Assembly (NCBI GenBank): GCA_017643845.1
Contig: JAEPMR010000001.1
Coordinates: forward strand, 62,001 to 126,000
Origin: Marivivens sp.
GTDB lineage: Bacteria; Pseudomonadota; Alphaproteobacteria; Rhodobacterales; Rhodobacteraceae
Length of the DNA stretch: 64,000 bases
Reading direction: 5' to 3'
Shown: one piece after another, positions 54,412 to 63,783 of the stretch
Layout: every line of letters starts with the position of its first letter
How positions within the stretch are numbered: position 1 is the first letter of the stretch
The notes under the pieces: generated by a model
What the model saw: only the letters and a program-made list of their open reading frames with translations
What the model was told of the DNA's origin: nothing
Database searches by the model: none
Translations under genes and position numbers: made by a program

Positions 54412-55241
54412 ACCGCTCCTACGCATGGCTCGTCACCGCTCTCGCGATCCCGGCCTTTCTATGGTTGGTGCCGACGCTCTGGATGGTGTCTCTCTCCTTT
54501 CAGCCGAATGACGTGCTGGCGCGCACGACTTCCTCGACTGCACTCGGGCTGGTGCCCCTGCCCTTCACACTGGAAAACTACGCAGCATTGTTCGCTTTCG
54601 GGCAAACGCCGTGGTGGTTTCTCAATTCGATCATCGTCGCGGGCGGAATGACGCTCGGCGTATTGGTATTATCGACGACCGCCGGATATGCTTTGGCGCG
54701 CCTCGACTTTCCTTTCAAATCTGCAATCACCTTCGCCTGCCTGATCGGCCTGATGGTGCCTGAACAAGCGGTCTTTATCCCGCTTTACACGATGTTTGCC
54801 GATTTTGGCTGGCACAACAGCTATCACGCCCTGATGTTGCCACGCATGGCAGTGCCGATTGGCGTCTTTCTTATGATGCAGTTCTTCAAGGCGATTCCGG
54901 GCGACATAGAAGAAGCAGCGCGGATCGACGGTGTGGGATGGCTGCAGATTTTCTGGTTCGTCATGTTGCCACTGGCGCGCCCCGCGATGATGACATTGGC
55001 AATCCTCACGTTCCTTTATGCGTGGAACGATTACCTCTGGCCGTTGGTGAGCGCCCAGCAAAGGGAATATTTCACCATCACCCTCGGACTGGCGAGCATC
55101 CAGTCGAACTTCGCACAATCGGAAGGTCTGGGCCGCGTCATGGCCTCTGGCGTCATCGCCTCCCTTCCGGTCGTTCTCCTGTTCCTGATCTTCCAGCGCT
55201 ACGTGGTGCAAGCCATGACCGTTGGCGGGACCAAGGGCTAA
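54408..55241 (+). CDS. Carbohydrate ABC transporter permease (MalG-like)
   Basis: WLVPTLWMVSLSFQPND; EAA loop DIEEAARIDGVGWLQIFWFVMLPLARPAMMTLAI; WNDYLWPL. Confidence 0.9.
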   Translation: MNRSYAWLVTALAIPAFLWLVPTLWMVSLSFQPNDVLARTTSSTALGLVPLPFTLENYAALFAFGQTPWWFLNSIIVAGGMTLGVLVLSTTAGYALARLDFPFKSAITFACLIGLMVPEQAVFIPLYTMFADFGWHNSYHALMLPRMAVPIGVFLMMQFFKAIPGDIEEAARIDGVGWLQIFWFVMLPLARPAMMTLAILTFLYAWNDYLWPLVSAQQREYFTITLGLASIQSNFAQSEGLGRVMASGVIASLPVVLLFLIFQRYVVQAMTVGGTKG

Positions 55242-55265
55242 TCCGCACATTCTAGGGAGGAAACC

Positions 55266-56546
55266 ATGAAACATGTGCTTATCACGGCGGCGGCAGCCGC
55301 CACTATCGCCAGCGGCGCCATGGCGCAGGAAGTAACGCTTGGACGTTTCTTCGGTGCCTGCGAGGATGCCGGCACCGACACCAAGGCAAGCGTCGGCGAA
55401 CCGTGCATCATCCAGTCCATCATCAATGCCGCCAGCGCCGAAATCGACGGCGTAACGGTCAACACCCTGCCGACCGACTGGGGCAACTACTACGATCAGA
55501 TCAAAGCAGCCTATGCGGGCGGCACCCCGCCGGATGTGCATGTCATGCACCGCCACCGGATTCCTGAATTCGCAGGCCTCGGTGCTCTGGCAGACCTGTC
55601 TGACGATCTCGCGGCGGCGGGCATCGACACCTCTGATTGGGCACCTGCAGCTCTGGATGCGGTCAGCTTCAATGGTGGAATCTACGGTGTGCCGATGGAT
55701 TTCCACGCGAACCTCTGGCACGTCAACATGGACCTGATGGCCCAGGCCGGACTGGTCGAAAACGGCCAGCCCGTTCTCCCCTCCTCGCCGGAGGAGCTGC
55801 TCGCCCATGCGCAGCAGGTCAAAGAAGCCACGGGTCAGGACTACCTCGCGGCAGACTTCGCGCAGTTCCCCATCGGGGTGCGCCTGACGCTGGCGCTGAT
55901 GTGGCAACAGGACGCCAACATCTTTGACGGCGACACAGCCACCATCGACAATGACGCGGCTCGCAATGCGGTCACCGCGATCACCCAGCTGTTCGACGCA
56001 GGCGTCGCAAACCCGCAGCTGAACTACGCGGATAGCCAGCAGGCCTTCCTCAACGGTGAAGCGGCTATTCTGGTGAACGGCACCTGGGTCGTCGATTTCT
56101 ATGACGCCGAAGCCGCCAAGGAAGAGGTCGCGCTCGACAACTACTACGTCGCCGACTTCCCGACCCTGTTCGACACAGGTGCGACATGGGCCGATAGCCA
56201 TATGTGGGCGATCCCTGCCAGCCTGAAAGCCAATGACGCCGAAGGCTATGCGGCTGCGCTGAAGGTTCTGGCCTTCATCAACGACCACAACATCGACTGG
56301 GCCCGTACCGGCCATATGGCCGTGCGCAATTCGGTTCTGGAAAGCGATGCATATGCCAACCTTCCGCACCGCGACGAGTACACCGGCACCGCCGCCATCG
56401 CCCGCGACACGCCGCCGAGCGAGCGCTACGGCGCCATTCAGGACGTGCTGAACCGCGAGCTTCAGGCGATCTGGCTGACTGGCAAGTCCGTCGACATGGC
56501 ACTCGCTGATGCCGAAGCCGAAGTTCAGGATCTGCTGGACCGCTAA
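55266..56546 (+). CDS. Carbohydrate ABC transporter extracellular solute-binding protein family 1
   Basis: Signal peptide MKHVLITAAAAATIASGAMAQE; AYAGGTPPDVHVMHRHRIPEFAGLGALADLSD; YGVPMDFHANLWHVNMDLMAQAGL. Confidence 0.92.
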   Translation: MKHVLITAAAAATIASGAMAQEVTLGRFFGACEDAGTDTKASVGEPCIIQSIINAASAEIDGVTVNTLPTDWGNYYDQIKAAYAGGTPPDVHVMHRHRIPEFAGLGALADLSDDLAAAGIDTSDWAPAALDAVSFNGGIYGVPMDFHANLWHVNMDLMAQAGLVENGQPVLPSSPEELLAHAQQVKEATGQDYLAADFAQFPIGVRLTLALMWQQDANIFDGDTATIDNDAARNAVTAITQLFDAGVANPQLNYADSQQAFLNGEAAILVNGTWVVDFYDAEAAKEEVALDNYYVADFPTLFDTGATWADSHMWAIPASLKANDAEGYAAALKVLAFINDHNIDWARTGHMAVRNSVLESDAYANLPHRDEYTGTAAIARDTPPSERYGAIQDVLNRELQAIWLTGKSVDMALADAEAEVQDLLDR

Positions 56547-56555
56547 TCGCAAATA

Positions 56556-56580
56556 CCGGCTCCGCTTCCTGCGGGGCCGG
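56556..56580 (+). other. Hairpin downstream of the SBP gene
   Basis: ccggctccgc-ttcct-gcggggccgg, 10-bp stem with one G-U. Confidence 0.5.
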
Positions 56581-56603
56581 CCCTTCACCGAAAAGAGGTA
56601 ATC

Positions 56604-57674
56604 ATGGAACGCTGGTCACAAGAACAGGCCAACGCTTGGTGGAATGCGCAGAAATGGGTCTGCGGCTTCAATTTCCTGCCCTCTACGGCGGTGAATTTTC
56701 TAGAGATGTGGCATCCGGAAACCTTTGATCCGACGACCATCGAGCGCGAGCTCGGGTGGGCCGCGGAGATTGGCTTCAATGCCTTGCGTATCAACCACCA
56801 CTATCTGGTGTGGAAACATGACAGGGACGGCCTCCTCCAGCGCTTCGACTGGGTGATGGGTGTCGCCGACAGGCTCGGGCTCAAAACGGTGCCCTGCCTC
56901 TTTGATGATTGCGGCTTTGGTGGCAACGAACCGGTCTACGGCCCGCAACCAAAGCCTATAGACGGCGTACATAACAGCCGTGCCGTTGCCAGCCCCGGAC
57001 GCGCGTTACTGGCTGCTGAGGCCGAATGGGACGGGCTGGAAGCCTACGTTCGGGATCTGATCTCTGCCTTTGCAGATGATGAACGTATCCTATTCTGGGA
57101 TCTCTATAACGAACCTGGAAACCGCATGGTCTTTGGCTCCGATAGCTCACGCCTCTACCAGCCGGACTTCACGCCCTACAGCCTGCGCCTTTTGCAAGAC
57201 AGCTTTCGATGGGCACGCGCGGAGGCGCCGTCCCAGCCGATTACAGTCGCGGCTTGGGAAACGCCTCTCCCCGGCTCCTCTGCCCCGCCCTATCAATCGC
57301 AAATCGACCAGACCGCCATCTCATTGTCCGACCTCGTGACGTTCCACGCATATTGGGATGCCCCGCACGTAGAAGAATTCATCAACCACCTGCGCAGCGA
57401 AGGTCGCCCTATGCTCTGCACTGAATGGATGGCACGTCCGATCGGAAGCCGCATCGACGATCAGCTGCGCTTGTTCAAAGACGAAAACGTCGGCTGTTTC
57501 CAATGGGGGCTCGTGCAGGGCCGGACCCAGACCCACCTACCTTGGCCGAATGATCTCGTGGAAGCGCACGGTGGCATCGCGGACCGGTCGGTCTGGTTCC
57601 ATGACTTGCTGCACTCAGACGGGCGCCCCTACTCCCCCGAAGAAGTGGCGACCGTCGGGGCACTCATGCGATAG
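56604..57674 (+). CDS. GH5/cellulase-superfamily-like glycoside hydrolase, no signal peptide
   Basis: WVCGFNFLPSTAVNFLEMW; RILFWDLYNEPGN (acid/base NE-P); RPMLCTEWMARP (nucleophile E). Confidence 0.75.
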   Translation: MERWSQEQANAWWNAQKWVCGFNFLPSTAVNFLEMWHPETFDPTTIERELGWAAEIGFNALRINHHYLVWKHDRDGLLQRFDWVMGVADRLGLKTVPCLFDDCGFGGNEPVYGPQPKPIDGVHNSRAVASPGRALLAAEAEWDGLEAYVRDLISAFADDERILFWDLYNEPGNRMVFGSDSSRLYQPDFTPYSLRLLQDSFRWARAEAPSQPITVAAWETPLPGSSAPPYQSQIDQTAISLSDLVTFHAYWDAPHVEEFINHLRSEGRPMLCTEWMARPIGSRIDDQLRLFKDENVGCFQWGLVQGRTQTHLPWPNDLVEAHGGIADRSVWFHDLLHSDGRPYSPEEVATVGALMR

Positions 57675-57680
57675 GATCGC

Positions 57681-58019
57681 CTAGTATGCGGCGGTCACGA
57701 TTATCTCGACCTTGAGTTCGGGCCGCGCCAGCTTTGCCTCGCCGCAGGCCCGTGCAGGCGCATGCCCCTCGGGAACCCACGCATCCCAGACGGCATTCAT
57801 CTCCGCAAAATCCTTCATGTCGGCCAGCCAGACAATTGCCTGAAGCATCTGCTCCCGCGAAGAACCGGCCTTTTCAAGCAGTGCATCCACACGGGCGAGG
57901 CACTCAATGGTTTGCTCAGTGACGCTTTCGCCCGCACCCACTTGGCCGCATAGATACGCAACCCCATTATGCTTGACGATCTTGCTCATACGCGCGCCGG
58001 TTTCGATGCGTTCGATCAT
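57681..58019 (-). CDS. RidA (YjgF/YER057c/UK114) family protein
   Basis: [94 protein letters not shown]. Confidence 0.92.
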   Translation of the reverse strand: MIERIETGARMSKIVKHNGVAYLCGQVGAGESVTEQTIECLARVDALLEKAGSSREQMLQAIVWLADMKDFAEMNAVWDAWVPEGHAPARACGEAKLARPELKVEIIVTAAY

Positions 58020-58029
58020 GCTTTCTTTC

Positions 58030-59424
58030 CTATTCTTTTCCGACCGGCTCCGTCACCGACATCGCCGCCAATTCACCCAATGTGACGGGCTTCAAAGGTG
58101 GTCGAATGCGATAATAGCCAGTTTGATCGGCAGTTTGTCCATTGGCTCCCGCCAATAGTGTTGTCACCGTCAAACCACAATAGCGCCCCTGGCATGGCCC
58201 CATCCCGGCGCGACTGAATGATTTCGCCTGGTTCGGGCCAAGGCATCCCAACTTGGCCGCGCTTCGGATGTCTCCGGCGGTCACCTCCTCGCAGCGACAG
58301 ATGATTGTCTCATCAACCGGCGCGAGCGCACCCGCAAACGGGGGATAGGCCAGATCCAGAAACGGACGCGCTGCCAGTTCCCGCCGGATCATGCGGCGCA
58401 AGGGCGCAGCCCTCTGATCACGTTCCTTTACGCTCAGTCGGCCTGCCGCCTCCGCGATCTTCAGAACTGCCAGACGGCCCGCAATCTCGGCGACCTTCGC
58501 GCCACCGATACCCGCTCCATCTCCGGCAATGAAAACACCGGCGACGGGGCTCTCGCCCCATCCATCCAACTGCGGCACAAAGCACGCCTGATCCGCGCGC
58601 CACTCATGCGGAATATCCAATGACCGCGCGGCCTGCACATTGGGGACAACGCCATGATGCAGAAAAACCGTATCGCATTCGATCCTGTGTTCCCTGCCAG
58701 CGCATGTGAACACTACCGCTTCCGCGCGATCTTGGCCTTCGACGGAAATATCGGTCGCGCCTGTAAATCGGGGAACCCCCGCCCGCTGGATCGCCGCGAG
58801 CATCGTCAGCCCTTTTGCAAGATAGCGCCATCCCCGTAACGCTCCGCCCAAATGGCGGGTGGCCCGAATGAAATCGCTGCGCGTCTGCGTTTCGACGAGC
58901 GCCAATGGCGGCGTTCCCGCGCGCACCATCTGCGCCGCAATAAGGTAGAGCAGCGGCCCCGTCCCGACCAGAACCGCCCGCCTTGCCAGAACACCTGATT
59001 GCTTGAGCAGGATTTGCCCGGCACCGGCAGTCATCACCCCCGGCAGCGTCCAACCCGGCAGCGGCATCGGGCGTTCCAATGCGCCTGTTGCGAGCAAAAT
59101 CCGGTCTGCTTCGATCTGCGCACCGCTCCCGTCACGCGTATAGGACACTCGAAAGCCGTCTTCGATCGCCCAAACGATGGAGCCGGATAAATACTCGATC
59201 TCGCTCTCGCGCATCTCAGCCGCAAGCGACGCGCCATAAACATAATCTTTGCCGAGCATTGCGCCACGAGCTTTGGCGGCGCGTTCCACGTCACGATAGA
59301 TCTGCCCGCCCGCGCGCGGCTGCTCATCTAAAACTGTTACGGTCAGGCCCAGCTTTACCGCCTTGGCAGCCGCCGCCATCCCTGCAGGGCCGGCACCAAT
59401 GACCAACAAATCACGCCGGTTCAT
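58030..59424 (-). CDS. FAD/NAD(P)-binding oxidoreductase with BFD-like [2Fe-2S] domain (HcnB/OoxA/hydroxyproline dehydrogenase-like)
   Basis: [40 protein letters not shown]-terminal [46 protein letters not shown]. Confidence 0.88.
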   Translation of the reverse strand: MNRRDLLVIGAGPAGMAAAAKAVKLGLTVTVLDEQPRAGGQIYRDVERAAKARGAMLGKDYVYGASLAAEMRESEIEYLSGSIVWAIEDGFRVSYTRDGSGAQIEADRILLATGALERPMPLPGWTLPGVMTAGAGQILLKQSGVLARRAVLVGTGPLLYLIAAQMVRAGTPPLALVETQTRSDFIRATRHLGGALRGWRYLAKGLTMLAAIQRAGVPRFTGATDISVEGQDRAEAVVFTCAGREHRIECDTVFLHHGVVPNVQAARSLDIPHEWRADQACFVPQLDGWGESPVAGVFIAGDGAGIGGAKVAEIAGRLAVLKIAEAAGRLSVKERDQRAAPLRRMIRRELAARPFLDLAYPPFAGALAPVDETIICRCEEVTAGDIRSAAKLGCLGPNQAKSFSRAGMGPCQGRYCGLTVTTLLAGANGQTADQTGYYRIRPPLKPVTLGELAAMSVTEPVGKE

Positions 59425-59718
59425 CGAACGCTCCGGTCGTATCTGGGCTCATGATCTCGAGTCCGGCACGCACCTCCAACATGCAAGCTTGCTGAACCAC
59501 GCCGTCAATCTCGACAAGGCAGTCAAAACAGGCTCCCATCATGCAGAACGGTGCTCTTGGCGCGCCGGAAACGGGTGTTTTGCGAAAGGCATCGACCCCA
59601 GACGCCAGCAATGCCGCCGCAAGGTTGCTGCCATCCGGCAAGTGCAGAAGCTCTCCGTTAAAAGAGAGTTCCACCCGTTCAACACTGTCCAGTTCAAGAA
59701 AGGGCGAAGCGGTCTTCA
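59411..59718 (-). CDS. Small (2Fe-2S)-binding subunit (HcnA/OoxB-like)
   Basis: APFCMMGACFDCLVEIDGVVQQACMLEVRAG plant-type ferredoxin cysteines; GTG start inferred at 59718. Confidence 0.8.
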
Positions 59719-60794
59719 CTGAACACCTCCAAATCAGGGGCGTTTTGATGCCCTTCCAGCCAGTCGGGTAACAAACGCGCATGCGCCGCCGCGAGTGTAA
59801 TGCCACTGTGACAGGTCACGAGATACGCGCCCGGCATTTCGGCGCTCTCTTGGTAGATCGGCAATCCATCCGGCGACAAAACGCGCAACGCACCCCATGA
59901 CCGCACCAGCTGGGCTTTCGCCAGCGCCGGATATGCCGCAATTGCCTCCGCTGCGAGGCCGGACAATCCGGGCTGGGTCACCCGATCATCACGGCCCACT
60001 TCTTCGTTCGTCGCTCCGATCTGGATACCTCCCTCGTCCACCTGACGCGCGATCAGCGACGGACGGTTGATCAGTTTCGGCAGCTTTTCGGTAATCAGAA
60101 CCTGCCCGCGCTGCGGACGCACTGGCGCCTTGAATCCCAACTTCGGCCCGAGCTGTGCCGCGCCCAGCCCCGCAGACAGCACAACTTTTGCCGCACTGAC
60201 GGTCGTGGAATCCGAACACGATATCTGGAACCCATCCGTTTTGGTGACTTCCGTCACGGTCTTGCCGGTCAAAACATGCCCCCCAAGCCGCCGGACATCA
60301 TCGGCGAGCGCCTGGAGAAGTTTCAAAGGATTTGCATGACCATCCTGATGGTGAAGGATCGCTCCGACCACCTTCGGCCCGATATGCGGCTCCTCTTTGC
60401 GGAGCGCATTATGCCCCAAGACCTCATATGGATAATCGCCACCCAGAGCTTCTTTCAGGACTTCGTATTTCGATACAGTATCCTGAAGCGTTTCCTCGGA
60501 AAAATGGAGGTCATATCCACCGCGCTGTTCGAGCGGAACGCTCAGCCCGGTATTATGCCCAAGCTCCGCCGCAAACTCCGCCCAGAGCGCGGCGGATTGC
60601 TGCGACCACCGAGCGTAGCGGGGTTGCTTCATCCCTTTGGATTGCACCCACACCAGCCCGAAATTTCCCCGACTGGCGCGGAAGGATCCATCATCACCAT
60701 CCAGAACGGTTACCCTGAGACCGCGCTTCAGCAGCCCCCACGCCACCGAGAGGCCAACAACACCTCCTCCGATAATGGCATAATCGGTTTCCAT
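59694..60794 (-). CDS. FAD-dependent oxidoreductase (DadA/glycine-oxidase/HcnC-like)
   Basis: METDYAIIGGGVVGLSVAWGLLKRGLRVTVLDGDD; PVRPQRGQVLITEKLP; C-terminal GAYLVTCHSGITLAAAHARLLPDWLEG. Confidence 0.9.
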   Translation of the reverse strand: METDYAIIGGGVVGLSVAWGLLKRGLRVTVLDGDDGSFRASRGNFGLVWVQSKGMKQPRYARWSQQSAALWAEFAAELGHNTGLSVPLEQRGGYDLHFSEETLQDTVSKYEVLKEALGGDYPYEVLGHNALRKEEPHIGPKVVGAILHHQDGHANPLKLLQALADDVRRLGGHVLTGKTVTEVTKTDGFQISCSDSTTVSAAKVVLSAGLGAAQLGPKLGFKAPVRPQRGQVLITEKLPKLINRPSLIARQVDEGGIQIGATNEEVGRDDRVTQPGLSGLAAEAIAAYPALAKAQLVRSWGALRVLSPDGLPIYQESAEMPGAYLVTCHSGITLAAAHARLLPDWLEGHQNAPDLEVFSEDRFALS

Positions 60795-60859
60795 ATTTCC
60801 GTCCTTGGGGTGAATGAGTAGCGCGACAGGGCCGATGACCGGCCCTGTCGCAAGGTAGC

Positions 60860-61858
60860 TCAGTTTGCGGCTGCCGCAACTTCGTCGAGGATCGCCTGTC
60901 CCCAGTCAGCGCCGACATCTTCCAGCACCGCCGGCCAGACATCCGCGCGGGCCTTCGCTGCCATTGCCGCCAGCTCTGCGTCGCTCAATGCAACGACCGT
61001 CGCGCCAAGATCGTCTACGAGCCGCTGTTCGTTGCGCCCCTGATCGGCTTCGGCAACCTCCCAACGTGTCGCCTCAAACGCAGCCGCCTGCTCTTTCAAA
61101 GCGGCCTGATCTTCGTCGGATAGGTCAGCAAGGCTTTCGTTCGAAATGATCATGTACCAGACTTCGAAATGGGTATTTGCGGGGATGTATGTCTTCGTCA
61201 CGTCGCGGAACGAAGCATAGTAGCCCTCTGCACCGGAGCCGATAACCCCATCGACAACACCGGTCTGAACAGCCGTAAAGGCTTCAGAGAACGGAATGGG
61301 CGATGGAATGTAGCCCAGCGCTTCGCCTGTAAGCTGGAAGCTCTTGATCCCCGGAACACGGACTTTGATCCCGTTCGGCTCGACAGAACCCGCATTCGGA
61401 TTGTCGACATTCAGAGAAATGCCACCGAAATAGACGGGATATGCCGCCAGCATCGCGATGTCCTGCTCAGCATAGAGGTCGACCATGACCTCACGTACGA
61501 CGCCACCGGGACCATAGACCGCGCGCGCCTGTTCCCAATTGCCCGCCAGATATGGGAAAGAGCTGATCTGCATTCGCCGGTCAGCAGCAGTTGCTGCGGG
61601 TTGGGTCGCCATATCAATCGCACCAACGCTGATGCGCTCTTGTACGGTCGTATAGTCACCAAGCGCGGATGCCGGGAAAATTTCAATTGTCACATCGCCG
61701 CCCGTCGCCTCAGCGACAGCAGCCGAAAATGCGCGCAGTTCCACATCGATGGTCGCATCTTGAGGGCGCACATGACTCATCTTGAGCTCTTGGGCGCTGG
61801 CATAGCTGCCCAGCGCCATAAGGGCCGCCGCAGCAGTGGTCAGGAATGTATGTTTCAT
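60860..61858 (-). CDS. TRAP transporter substrate-binding protein DctP-like
   Basis: Signal peptide; LKMSHVRPQDATIDVELRAFSAAVAEATGGDVTIEIFPASALGDYTTVQERISVGAIDMA. Confidence 0.9.
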   Translation of the reverse strand: MKHTFLTTAAAALMALGSYASAQELKMSHVRPQDATIDVELRAFSAAVAEATGGDVTIEIFPASALGDYTTVQERISVGAIDMATQPAATAADRRMQISSFPYLAGNWEQARAVYGPGGVVREVMVDLYAEQDIAMLAAYPVYFGGISLNVDNPNAGSVEPNGIKVRVPGIKSFQLTGEALGYIPSPIPFSEAFTAVQTGVVDGVIGSGAEGYYASFRDVTKTYIPANTHFEVWYMIISNESLADLSDEDQAALKEQAAAFEATRWEVAEADQGRNEQRLVDDLGATVVALSDAELAAMAAKARADVWPAVLEDVGADWGQAILDEVAAAAN

Positions 61859-61895
61859 TGAGTGTCCTCCTTGTTGAACTTAGATTTCAGGGTGA

Positions 61896-63206
61896 TCAGG
61901 GCGCCACGTCGTAGCCAAAGAAACGCGGCAGAAAGAGCGACAAGTCCGGCCATAGCGATGTCAGGAACACCACCGGCACATAACCGAACAGGATGAGCTT
62001 CATCGCGGGCGGGATGACCTTGGTGACCTTCACCTTGCCGATCCGCGCACCGAGATAGAGAATGGACGCATAGGGGGGTGTGACGCCGCCCATCGCCGTG
62101 TTGACCCCCATGATCGCGGCGAACTGGACCGGGCTCACGCCGATCGCGTTCATAAGCGGAAGAAGCAACGGCGCAATCAGGATAATCGCGGTCACGTCGT
62201 TAACCACCATTCCGACCAGAAACAGCAGGATATTGATGAGGATCAGCAGCAGCACCTTGTTTTCCGTGATCGAGAAGATGCCCGACACAAGCTTCTGCGG
62301 AATACTTTCATAGACGAACATCTGGCTGAGGATCATCGAGAAAAGGATCATCATCATGATCGCGCCCACGGCCGTCGCAGCCTCTTTTCCAGCGAATAGG
62401 AAATTCTCCCAGCGCAATCCCTTGTAGATCAGAAACCCGACTGGCACCGCATAGATCACCGCGACCGCTGCCGCTTCCGTCGGCGTCATGACGCCGCCAT
62501 AAATACCGCCCAGAATGATCACTGGCATCAGAAGCGCAGGGAAAGCATGAAAGCCCCGCCGCGCCACCTCGCCCGAAAGGGTCGAGAATGAGGGTTTATC
62601 ATCCAAAACAAGGTTGAACTTGCGCGACATGACGAGGTTGATCAGAGAAAACGCCACCATGATCAGGAGCCCCGGCCCCAGCGTTGCGAGGAAACAGGCC
62701 AGGATTGAGGTGTCTGTCACCCAGCCATAGACAATCATCGTCACAGAAGGCGGGATCAGCAGGCCAAGGATTGAAGAATTGGCAATCAGAGCCGTCGCAT
62801 ATTCACGCGGATATCCACGCTTCTCCATTTCAGGGATCAACAGAGGCCCGATCGCGGCAATGCCTGTCAAACCAGAACCGGAAATCGCTCCGATCACCGC
62901 GCAGGACACGGCGGCAACAACGCCCAGTCCACCACGAACATGCCCGATGAATGCGTTGACAAACCGTAAGAGCGACGCCGCGATCCCGCTCTCTGACATG
63001 ATCGTCCCCGCAAGGACAAACAGGGGTATCGCGAGCAGAACAGGGTTTCCGAGCTGCTGGAAACCCCAGAGCATCATCCCCTTCATCGTCACATCACCGA
63101 AGAAATACATCACCATCAGCGCGGAACCGAAGCAGTAGGGGAGCGGCACGCCGAGCGTCAGCGTGATGACCAGCACCGCGATTGCAAATAGAGCTATCTC
63201 GATCAT
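61896..63206 (-). CDS. TRAP transporter large permease DctM-like
   Basis: GNPVLLAIPLFVLAGTIMSESGIAASLLRFVNAFIGHVRGGLG; SGSGLTGIAAIGPLLIPEMEKRGYPREYATALIANSSILGLLIPPSVTMIVYG. Confidence 0.93.
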   Translation of the reverse strand: MIEIALFAIAVLVITLTLGVPLPYCFGSALMVMYFFGDVTMKGMMLWGFQQLGNPVLLAIPLFVLAGTIMSESGIAASLLRFVNAFIGHVRGGLGVVAAVSCAVIGAISGSGLTGIAAIGPLLIPEMEKRGYPREYATALIANSSILGLLIPPSVTMIVYGWVTDTSILACFLATLGPGLLIMVAFSLINLVMSRKFNLVLDDKPSFSTLSGEVARRGFHAFPALLMPVIILGGIYGGVMTPTEAAAVAVIYAVPVGFLIYKGLRWENFLFAGKEAATAVGAIMMMILFSMILSQMFVYESIPQKLVSGIFSITENKVLLLILINILLFLVGMVVNDVTAIILIAPLLLPLMNAIGVSPVQFAAIMGVNTAMGGVTPPYASILYLGARIGKVKVTKVIPPAMKLILFGYVPVVFLTSLWPDLSLFLPRFFGYDVAP

Positions 63207-63673
63207 GCCGGTTCTCCTGTGCGCAGGGTGCGGATATGGCGCCACAAATGCCATGCGGTGTAGACCATCATCAGGGTAAGCCCCGTAAGCAGTGCGATGT
63301 CGGAATAGAATGTCGGGATGTAGAGCGTCGGGCTTTCGCGCCAGACACGCCATGCATAGCGTGTGTAGTCCCAAGCCCAACTCAGCAGCCAAAGGCCCAC
63401 AATCAGGCTGATGATCTCACCAATGATTGCCAGCACGGTATGTCCGCGCGGGGTCTTGATAAAGATCTCCAGCACATTCGCGCGAATATGCGTATTCTCT
63501 CGGGAGGCATTGACCGACCCAAGGATATAGAGCCACAGCGTGGGATAAAGCATGGTTTCTTCCAGCCCCATCACCGGCACCTGAAGCACATATCGCGTGA
63601 TCACCTGCACAAACTGTCCCAATGCGACCACGCAGATCAGCGCCGTCAGCAGGTATTTGGAAAAAGTGTCCAT
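63203..63673 (-). CDS. TRAP transporter small permease DctQ-like
   Basis: Four-TM protein; GLEETMLYPTLWLYILGSVNASRENTHIRANVLEIF. Confidence 0.88.
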   Translation of the reverse strand: MDTFSKYLLTALICVVALGQFVQVITRYVLQVPVMGLEETMLYPTLWLYILGSVNASRENTHIRANVLEIFIKTPRGHTVLAIIGEIISLIVGLWLLSWAWDYTRYAWRVWRESPTLYIPTFYSDIALLTGLTLMMVYTAWHLWRHIRTLRTGEPA

Positions 63674-63731
63674 TTGTCCCCCAACCCCGCAATCTGTCGT
63701 GCGGGTGTTGTTATCATTTCACTGTACATAA

Positions 63732-63783
63732 GGTATAAAATCAATTTGATAATTTCTTTAAGTCAATAAGTTGAATTTATACC
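63732..63783. promoter_or_regulatory. Inverted repeat in the TRAP/LysR divergent promoter region
   Basis: GGTATAAA (63732-63739) and TTTATACC (63776-63783); internal palindrome ATCAA-T-TTGAT (63740-63750). Confidence 0.45.

Noticed and set aside
54669-56588. 639-aa minus-strand ORF opposite the MalG-like permease and SBP genes
   Set aside because: Antisense to two clear transport genes; low-complexity Gly/Arg/His/Val composition typical of a shadow ORF.
57681-60794. Possible hydrogen cyanide synthase hcnABC
   Set aside because: Subunit layout matches, but the same layout serves opine and hydroxyproline dehydrogenases. The TRAP and RidA context fits catabolism better, so no hcn symbols were given.
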